Position numbers and translations under genes: made by a program. The notes below the pieces were generated by a model that had not been told where the DNA came from, did not search any database, and was given only the letters and a program-made list of their open reading frames with translations. Of a DNA stretch of 10,211 nucleotides, positions 5,598-10,211 are shown in pieces. Position 1 is the first letter of the stretch, and each line of letters begins with the position of its first letter. Origin of the DNA: CAZKUN01 sp964555935 (lineage in GTDB: Bacteria; Armatimonadota; Zipacnadia; Zipacnadales; VGFC01); assembly GCA_964555935.1 (NCBI GenBank), contig CAZKUN010000299.1, positions 1-10,211 of the forward strand, written 5' to 3'.

Positions 5598-7232
5598 CTA
5601 TTCCAATATGCGGGCGATGCGGTCCGTCTCGGTGAGCGGATTGCCTGAATCCGGGTCGATGGCGCGGATGGCACCGTTGACCGCGTCAGTCTTCACCGTT
5701 CCGGCGGCGTGGGGATTGCCAGTCAGGTGCGGGGCGTCGAGCAACCCGATCTTGATGGCTCGGTCGATGACTTCGGGTGAAACAAGCGCGTCTCCATCGC
5801 CGTCGCTCAGCGATCGGATGGCTTCGAGGAGGAGCTGGGCCTCGTCGAGGAGTTCGGCTTTGCGGGCCTGGATCTCGGGATCAGCGGTCATGTCCGGCGC
5901 GCCGTCGATCCAATCATGGATGACGCCCTGGACAATCTTGCAGCTCTCGATGATGTCCTCGACCGTTGCCGCGTGATCGCCCTCGCAGAACCCGACGACA
6001 TGGTAGATCCCCGGTCTGAGCTGGAGCTGGAGGACGGTGGACGCGGCGAGTTGGCCCTTGGCCATCTCCTGGTCGGGGCACATCGCGAGGATGCCCTGGC
6101 GGGTCTCGCGGATGGTGGTGAAGCGATCGTCGTGGAGCGATTCGATCAACTCGCTCTTGGCGAGCATCTTCGCCAGATCCATCTTGCGCGAGACGGTGGC
6201 GGGGCTGCCGAACATGTATTGGGCAACGTAGGTGCTGACGCCCATGGCCTTCGCATTATAGGCGGCAAGGTAGCCCATGACGACAGCCACCGTGTCATGC
6301 GCCTCGCGCATCGACCAGTGGTGACTCTCGTTGCTCTCGACAGGAATCCCGCGCTCGGCGTACCAGGCCATCGCCGCCTGCGTCTCGGCGAAGGAATCCA
6401 CGAGCAGGCGCTCGGAGCGGCCGTCGAGGACGCTATACCAGCACAGCGGCAGCGCGGCCCAGGCGTTGTTGACCGTTTCGACCTGGACCTCCGCCCACTC
6501 AATCAGATCGCGCGTGCCCGCATAGCACCTCAACAGCGGGTAGTTGCCGCAGCGGGTGGCATCGTAGACGGCGCGCAGGTCTGCAGGCTGGCGAAAAGGC
6601 GAGCCGCCGGCGCCGGAGAGTTCGGGGACCATGTTCTCGGGCCTGAAGAAATGCTCTTGGGCGTTCTGGTCGGGCGCGATGGATAGGACGTCGAGCATGC
6701 CGGATTCGGCGAGTCGACGGGAGCCCTCGATCATCTCTTCCAAGGTTGGCGGGCCGAAGTGATGGCGGAGTATGGGCCATGGAGCCGCGTTCGCCACGCG
6801 TTCGACCAGCGTGTCCGCAAACCCGAGCGTCTCATCAGCGTCTGCGCTACCTCGGAGGTACGCCATCCCCGCGCCGGGCGGTTCTTGGCCGGTGAAGATG
6901 GCCTCAAACAGTCCGCTGGCCTCGGCGACGTCCTTGACGGCCGGGGTCCCGCCGAAACAGAGTCGCGTGTCGCTCAGCCCGGCATCGGCAAGGGCCGCCT
7001 TCAGATCGGCGAGGACGGAGATCAGCGGATCGGGTGACAGCCGGTAGCCGACGGCGATGATCGTTGGGCGCGTCTCGCTGGCCCGCTCGACGATGTGCTG
7101 GACCGAAGTGGCCGGCCCGAGAAACTCGACCTCGTAGTCGGCTTTCTCGGCCAAACGCAGGAACGACAGGACGCCCGCAACGTGGACGTCTTGGCCCAGC
7201 GACGCGCCGAGAATCGTGTCCTTACTGGGCAT
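5598..7232 (-). CDS. Cobalamin-binding glutamate-mutase-like protein (B12 domain fused to TIM-barrel-like part)
   Basis: A 544-aa cytoplasmic protein. Residues 1-115 are a Rossmann-like B12-binding domain. DVHVAG at 15-20 fits the DxHxxG motif whose His binds cobalt in base-off/His-on enzymes (mutases, methionine synthase); GYRLSPDP near 62-69 stands where SxL is usual, and CFGG (92-95) gives the Gly-Gly that contacts the nucleotide tail. Residues about 150-440 (PILRHHFG at 153-160, NNAWAALPLCWYSVLDG at 255-271, ESNESHHWSMREAHD at 299-313) look like the catalytic barrel of glutamate (methylaspartate) mutase epsilon subunits and related B12 enzymes. The tail (about 495-544, LLDAPHLTGNPHAAGTVKTD, then ending in ARILE) is a separate extension. 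A carbon-skeleton rearrangement is the likeliest chemistry; substrate unknown. Some databases may label such proteins methionine synthase, but no methyl-transfer module is visible. The ATG lies inside the end of the dehydrogenase gene (11-base overlap) with GAGGGAG 6 bases upstream, so the two are translationally linked. Confidence 0.82.
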   Translation of the reverse strand: MPSKDTILGASLGQDVHVAGVLSFLRLAEKADYEVEFLGPATSVQHIVERASETRPTIIAVGYRLSPDPLISVLADLKAALADAGLSDTRLCFGGTPAVKDVAEASGLFEAIFTGQEPPGAGMAYLRGSADADETLGFADTLVERVANAAPWPILRHHFGPPTLEEMIEGSRRLAESGMLDVLSIAPDQNAQEHFFRPENMVPELSGAGGSPFRQPADLRAVYDATRCGNYPLLRCYAGTRDLIEWAEVQVETVNNAWAALPLCWYSVLDGRSERLLVDSFAETQAAMAWYAERGIPVESNESHHWSMREAHDTVAVVMGYLAAYNAKAMGVSTYVAQYMFGSPATVSRKMDLAKMLAKSELIESLHDDRFTTIRETRQGILAMCPDQEMAKGQLAASTVLQLQLRPGIYHVVGFCEGDHAATVEDIIESCKIVQGVIHDWIDGAPDMTADPEIQARKAELLDEAQLLLEAIRSLSDGDGDALVSPEVIDRAIKIGLLDAPHLTGNPHAAGTVKTDAVNGAIRAIDPDSGNPLTETDRIARILE

Positions 7233-8337
7233 TGGCCACTCCCTCGTTGACGAGGTTGCGGACCAGCCTCACGTCGAGCCCCTCGATGCCGAGGTCGCTG
7301 ACGGTGCGGCCGACCTCCCAGAAATCGCGCTCCAGTAGCTGAGAGGCGATCTCGACGATACTGCGCATGATGGGCGTCTTGACGCCATACTGCTCGCCGA
7401 TGGAGATCATGGGGATGAGGCTGGTGGGCACGTCCTCACGGAGGTAGCGATGGTGGAGCGACGAGGGGGCTACGATGTCCTTGTACGCCGGGTTCGAGCG
7501 GACGGCCTCGTAGAGGTCGCGGCCGGCCGAGTCGTAGGCGACGTAGAGCCACGTTCTCACCCGCATGGCGCTCACTCCGAGCGCATCAGCCACGGCAATG
7601 CGCTCGTCGTCGAGGGCTTCAAGCAGGCAGGCGACGGATGGCGTTATGCCCTCCAGATAGTACTCGAAGCCTTGCGGCTGGTCCTCGATTCGACCGGCGT
7701 TGCTAATCATCACGGCCGGATGGAAGAGGATGGCAACGTTCTCGAGACCCGTATTGAGCACGCTGTTGCCCGGAACGAATTGCGGGTAGGCCTGGCGCAG
7801 GCTCGTGAGCACTTCAGGGGTCTCGTAAGCGGGCAAGGCCGCAACCGGAATGCTGTTCTTGACGCCAAAGATGCGGCTTTGCGCGGGGCCGATGACTCGG
7901 GACGCGTAGATGAATGTCTGGGTTTCGGATAGGATAATCTTGGCCTTGCAGTCACACTCATCCAGAACGCGGCGGAACTCCAACGCGCCGCCGGTGCGAC
8001 CCGGGTGGAGCACCACGATCTGGCCGTCCTGAAGGTGCGGCGCGCAGGTCCGGGCGATATCTTTGTGGGCCGTCGCGGGCACGACCACCATGATCATCCT
8101 GCAACCCTTGAGAGCCTCCGCCATGTCATCGGTGACGACCGACAGGTCAGCGGTGCCTCTAGGGATGTCATGAGTCTCCGGCGCGATCAGTTCGATGCCG
8201 CCACGCTGGCGGATCGGCTCAAGGTGCTCCGCGGTGCGGTTCCAAAGATGCACGTCAAATCCCATCAATGACAAGTGGGCGGCCATGGCTGTTCCGCCGT
8301 GGCCCGCTCCGAGAATACAGACGCTACCGTTGAGCAT
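7222..8337 (-). CDS. NAD(P)-dependent opine/octopine dehydrogenase family protein
   Basis: A 371-aa cytoplasmic enzyme. Residues 1-180 form an NAD(P)-binding Rossmann domain with GAGHGGTAMAAHL (10-22, GxGxxG pattern) and VVVPATAH (84-91). Residues about 195-350 are the all-helical Octopine_DH domain (PF02317): LENVAILFHPAVMISNAGRI (198-217), with the His (206) that acts as acid-base catalyst in the family, then FEYYLEGITPSVACLLEALD (224-243) and DERIAVADALGV (244-255). Length is typical for the group. Opine dehydrogenases join or split an amino acid and a 2-oxo acid by reductive condensation; the direction and substrate cannot be read here. The start at 8337 has AAGGAG about 9 bases upstream and a glycine-rich loop at the expected distance. 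It is the first gene of the leftward series and overlaps the B12 gene by 11 bases, which suggests the two act on linked metabolites. Confidence 0.93.
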   Translation of the reverse strand: MLNGSVCILGAGHGGTAMAAHLSLMGFDVHLWNRTAEHLEPIRQRGGIELIAPETHDIPRGTADLSVVTDDMAEALKGCRMIMVVVPATAHKDIARTCAPHLQDGQIVVLHPGRTGGALEFRRVLDECDCKAKIILSETQTFIYASRVIGPAQSRIFGVKNSIPVAALPAYETPEVLTSLRQAYPQFVPGNSVLNTGLENVAILFHPAVMISNAGRIEDQPQGFEYYLEGITPSVACLLEALDDERIAVADALGVSAMRVRTWLYVAYDSAGRDLYEAVRSNPAYKDIVAPSSLHHRYLREDVPTSLIPMISIGEQYGVKTPIMRSIVEIASQLLERDFWEVGRTVSDLGIEGLDVRLVRNLVNEGVANAQ

Positions 8338-8643
8338 ATTGCAGTGCTCCTTCTTACGTGTAGGTGTGAGCTAACCGTGGACATGCAGGGAGAGGCGTGA
8401 GTAGACAACACCCACTCTACAGAACACGTCAGGTCGCATTCCGTGCCTCCGCCGACGCCGCCCTCGAACGTCCGTGGCCGTATCGACCAGGGGGTGGCTT
8501 ACTTCGCCGCGAAGGGCGTTCGGGCCTGCCGCGAAGCGGAACGGAGGGCGGATTCTTCCCCTCGGCGAAATCCGCACCGTCGTTGACACGAGCCTGTCCA
8601 TTAGAGGCGCCGCCCCTTGAATCATCTCGGAGGTACCACCGCA
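8338..8643. promoter_or_regulatory. Divergent intergenic region between dehydrogenase and isomerase genes
   Basis: A 306-base gap between two oppositely directed genes must hold control sequences for both. No convincing sigma-70 promoter could be paired. A perfect TTGACA at 8583-8588 faces the isomerase, but there is no -10 match 16-18 bases on. Two short palindromes sharing CCGCGAAG occur 22 bases apart: CTTCGCCGCGAAG (8502-8514) and CCGCGAAGCGG (8529-8539). A 5-base inverted repeat, GTAGA/TCTAC, lies near 8401-8420. The isomerase ribosome-binding site GGAGGT is at 8629-8634. No gene is apparent in this stretch on either strand. Confidence 0.5.
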
Positions 8644-9468
8644 ATGCCTGACAAGCTCAAGCTCGGAGTGATTGTTGGAGTGTCGAATGAACCCGAAGCC
8701 GCGGTTCAGAAGGTGAAAGACCTTGGCTTGCCGACGCTGCAAGCGCAGTGCGGCCCAGATGTCTGTCAGAGCGAAGAGACGCTGGAGAGACTGAGAGCGG
8801 CGACCGAAGCAAACGGCCTGGAGATATCGACCGTGTGGGCGGGACTGCCCGGCCCGCACGTGTGGAACTTCACCGAGGGGCCGAAGACGATCGGCATGGT
8901 GCCGCCGGAGTATCGCGCCGAGCGCACCGAGGCGCTGAAGACTGCCGCCGCGTTCGCTGGGAAGCTCGGCGTGCCGTCGATCACGACCCACTGCGGCTTC
9001 ATCCCGGCGAATCCGGAGGATCCAAACTACATCGGCACTGTCGAGTCGCTGAAGGAAGTCGCCGAGGCGTGTGGCGATGCGGGAATCGAGTTCTGGTTCG
9101 AAACGGGCCAGGAGACACCTGTTACGCTGCTGCGGACGATCGAGGACATCGGCACGGGTAACTTGGGCATCAACCTCGACCCGGCGAACCTGCTGATGTA
9201 TGGCAACGGCAACCCCGTCGACGCGCTCGACGTGTTCGGGATCTACGTTCGCGGGATGCACGCCAAGGACGGCGAGTACCCGACCACTGGCGCAGAACTC
9301 GGGCCCGAACGCCCGCTGGGGCAGGGAAAGGTGAACTTCCCGGCATTGATGCCGAAGCTGAAGTCGATGTGCTTCAACGGCGCGGTGACGATTGAGCGCG
9401 AGATCTCCGGCGACCAGCAGGTGAAGGACATCGAACGCGCGATGATGCTGCTTGAGCCGCTGCTGTGA
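8644..9468 (+). CDS. Sugar phosphate isomerase/epimerase-like TIM barrel
   Basis: A 274-aa protein of the AP-endonuclease-2 / xylose-isomerase-like TIM barrel superfamily (PF01261), commonly named sugar phosphate isomerase/epimerase. The length is standard. The divalent-metal site is visible in family order: Glu153 in FETGQE, Asp179 in INLDPANLL, His206 in GMHAKDGEYP and Glu251 or Glu253 in TIERE. THCGFIP (115-121) and WAGLPGPH (65-72) are further barrel-strand ends facing the pocket. Known members interconvert or epimerise sugars, cyclitols or keto-acids such as hydroxypyruvate; the substrate here is unknown. The frame opens at 8617, but the ATG at 8644 is preferred because GGAGGT lies about 9 bases upstream and the barrel's first strand follows at once. 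No signal peptide is seen, so it is cytoplasmic. It is divergent from the dehydrogenase gene and may share control with it. Confidence 0.92.
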   Translation: MPDKLKLGVIVGVSNEPEAAVQKVKDLGLPTLQAQCGPDVCQSEETLERLRAATEANGLEISTVWAGLPGPHVWNFTEGPKTIGMVPPEYRAERTEALKTAAAFAGKLGVPSITTHCGFIPANPEDPNYIGTVESLKEVAEACGDAGIEFWFETGQETPVTLLRTIEDIGTGNLGINLDPANLLMYGNGNPVDALDVFGIYVRGMHAKDGEYPTTGAELGPERPLGQGKVNFPALMPKLKSMCFNGAVTIEREISGDQQVKDIERAMMLLEPLL

Positions 9469-9481
9469 TGGTGGATGACGT

Positions 9482-9621
9482 GCCGTTGGAGGGGCCGAAT
9501 ACGAGATCGTCGTGTGATCGAAGTATCCGGCCCGAGGTTGGCTAGCTGCCGAGGTCTAGCACTCGACGAGCGCGGGCCGGATGGGGACCCCATACATCCC
9601 CCATTCGGCCCCTCCGACGGC
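9482..9621. repeat. Nested imperfect inverted repeat, 140 bases
   Basis: Outer arms: GCCGTTGGAGGGGCCGAAT (9482-9500) pairs with 9603-9621 with 18 of 19 bases complementary. Middle arms: ATCCGGCCCG (9525-9534) and CGGGCCGGAT (9573-9582) pair perfectly. Inner arms: GCTAG (9541-9545) and CTAGC (9556-9560). Side hairpins TGGGG-A-CCCCA (9582-9592) and CTCG-A-CGAG (9562-9570) lie between. It begins 14 bases after the isomerase stop. It could be a small repeat element with terminal inverted repeats, a structured RNA or a transcript-end structure; no target-site duplication is evident at its borders. The pairing was checked by position; copy number is unknown. Confidence 0.6.
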
Positions 9622-9639
9622 GACGGCCCTCCGGACGTC

Positions 9640-9659
9640 CGCGGGCAAGAATGCCCGCG
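9640..9659. repeat. REP-like GC hairpin
   Basis: CGCGGGCA (9640-9647) and TGCCCGCG (9652-9659) form a perfect 8-base stem with a 4-base AGAA loop. No T-run follows on either strand, so a classical terminator is unlikely. Short perfect GC palindromes of this form are typical of dispersed intergenic (REP-type) elements. The window has only this copy, so the assignment rests on form alone. Confidence 0.45.
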
Positions 9660-9805
9660 CCACGACTGCTCCCTCCGCGATATGCCGAGGCTTCCTTCAT
9701 GGCGCAACGTCACTGAGAATGAACTTGCTCGTCGGGCGGCCAACGCCACGCGCTCCTATCTTGGCGCAGGTCCCGGCGGGGCCGTAGCGAAGGGTGGATT
9801 CAGCG

Positions 9806-9828
9806 GACGGAATACCTGGTATGCCGTC
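9806..9828. promoter_or_regulatory. Candidate operator: 23-base near-palindrome before the LamG gene
   Basis: Arms GACGGAATACC (9806-9816) and GGTATGCCGTC (9818-9828) flank a central T; 10 of 11 positions pair. The centre ATACC-T-GGTAT is perfect. It ends 49 bases upstream of the LamG ATG, where a dimeric regulator could block or control transcription. A hairpin in the leader RNA is the alternative. No regulator gene lies in the window. Confidence 0.4.
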
Positions 9829-9877
9829 ATCGACAGGTAGTTGCAGGGGGTGGCGGCCGGAGGGAGTGTCGGGAGAA

Positions 9878-10211
9878 ATGGATAGCGCGCGCGGCAGTTG
9901 GAGGATTGTGCGGAGAAGTCTGGCGACGGCGTTGCTGGTACTTGCTTTGGGCGTGACAAGCCATGCGGCGACGGTGGCATGGTATCAATTTGAGGAAGGC
10001 AGTCTCGGCGCGGTCGCGAGTGGCGTGCTTGACTCGTCGGGCAATGCCTTGCACGGCACGCCTTACGGCACGAACGGCCCCGTCTACGCCACCGGCCTCG
10101 CGCCACTCAGCCCGCTCGGTCTCGCCCTTGATGGCGTGGACGATTGGTTCTTCGTGCCCGACGACCCGAAGATGGAGCTGACCGAGAGCTTCACCATCGA
10201 GGCCTTCGTCA
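9878..10211 (+). CDS. Secreted LamG/concanavalin-like domain protein, N-terminal fragment
   Basis: The gene runs past the right edge; 111 codons are visible. Residues 1-30 form a clear Sec signal peptide: a basic n-region (MDSARGSWRIVRR), a hydrophobic core (LATALLVLALGV) and a likely cleavage after SHA (residue 30). A LamG-like jelly-roll domain follows at once: VAWYQFEEGS (33-42), VLDSSGNALHGTPYG (50-64), LALDGVDDWFFVP (82-94) and LTESFTIEAFV (101-111) are the typical WxF-E, DSSGN-HG, DG-DD and SFTIEAWV signatures. Such domains bind glycans or proteins outside the cell and are often joined to further domains in large surface proteins; what follows is unseen. The ATG at 9878 is chosen for the signal peptide, with GGAGGGAG 11 bases upstream. 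In-frame GTG (9866) and ATG (9821) are possible but would add a poor polar extension. Confidence 0.88.
   Translation, partial: MDSARGSWRIVRRSLATALLVLALGVTSHAATVAWYQFEEGSLGAVASGVLDSSGNALHGTPYGTNGPVYATGLAPLSPLGLALDGVDDWFFVPDDPKMELTESFTIEAFV

Larger units (their letters stand above)
9469..9877. other. Structured non-coding stretch between isomerase and LamG genes
   Basis: A 409-base stretch with no convincing gene. It holds, in order, a nested inverted repeat (9482-9621), a 10-base perfect palindrome CGGACGTCCG (9632-9641), a GC hairpin (9640-9659) and a near-palindrome (9806-9828) shortly before the LamG start; the part between 9660 and 9805 shows nothing I recognise. An open frame spanning 9475-9840 has an Arg/Pro/Gly-rich composition unlike its neighbours and no good ribosome-binding site, so it is not called as a gene. 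Confidence 0.6.

Noticed and set aside
4311..8390. Ten-base repeat acatgcaggg at 4311-4320 and 8381-8390, both near starts of leftward genes
   Set aside because: Dozens of exact 10-base repeats are expected by chance in 10 kb, and the flanks do not match.
8583..8588. Perfect TTGACA as the -35 box of the isomerase promoter
   Set aside because: The bases 16-18 downstream (GGCGCC region) do not resemble a -10 box. One hexamer alone is expected by chance.
8371..9261. Leftward 296-codon open frame opposite the isomerase gene
   Set aside because: It is an antisense shadow of a clear TIM-barrel enzyme with all four metal ligands in place; its translation is Arg/His-rich with no domain.
9475..9840. 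121-codon rightward open frame in the gap before the LamG gene
   Set aside because: It runs through the nested inverted repeat and the GC hairpin, has no recognisable protein features, and its start has no good ribosome-binding site.

Overview
The window is GC-rich, densely coded bacterial DNA. It looks like a chromosome segment of an environmental bacterium, perhaps of the Planctomycetota, Hydrogenedentota, Latescibacterota or a similar group. That placement is inferred from the mix of a secreted LamG protein, a secreted BNR-repeat protein, an AP-endonuclease-2-type sugar isomerase, an opine-type dehydrogenase and GC-rich intergenic palindromes. There is no rRNA or other marker gene to confirm it. 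I see no tRNA, CRISPR array, transposase or phage gene.

Layout: eight genes run leftward from 8337 to the left edge, and two run rightward from 8644 to the right edge. The leftward series starts with an opine/octopine-dehydrogenase-family enzyme. It overlaps by 11 bases a cobalamin-binding protein that joins an N-terminal B12 domain (DxHxxG motif) to a glutamate-mutase-like part. A secreted BNR/Asp-box protein follows 24 bases later. Next come two proteins of nearly equal length (457 and 454 aa) that are collinear diverged paralogs of a family I do not recognise, and then a two-pass membrane protein that overlaps the second of them by 8 bases. After a 247-base gap lie a PspA/IM30 envelope-stress protein and the start of a membrane protein that may be of the NfeD/OB-fold (YqiJ-like) type. 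The gap before pspA holds two sequences spaced like sigma-54 -24/-12 promoters.

Rightward, a sugar phosphate isomerase/epimerase-like TIM barrel starts from a 306-base divergent intergenic region. A 409-base non-coding stretch with a nested inverted repeat (9482-9621), a perfect GC hairpin (9640-9659) and a 23-base near-palindrome (9806-9828) then leads to a secreted LamG-domain protein cut by the right edge.

How the genes may work together: the overlap of the dehydrogenase and B12 genes implies linked production and probably one catabolic or amino-acid pathway, perhaps with the secreted BNR protein and the divergent isomerase supplying substrate. This is inference. The pspA pair at the left looks like a separate envelope-stress module. 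The least explained parts are the B12-opine gene pair, the tandem paralogs with their membrane partner, and the structured DNA between 9482 and 9828.
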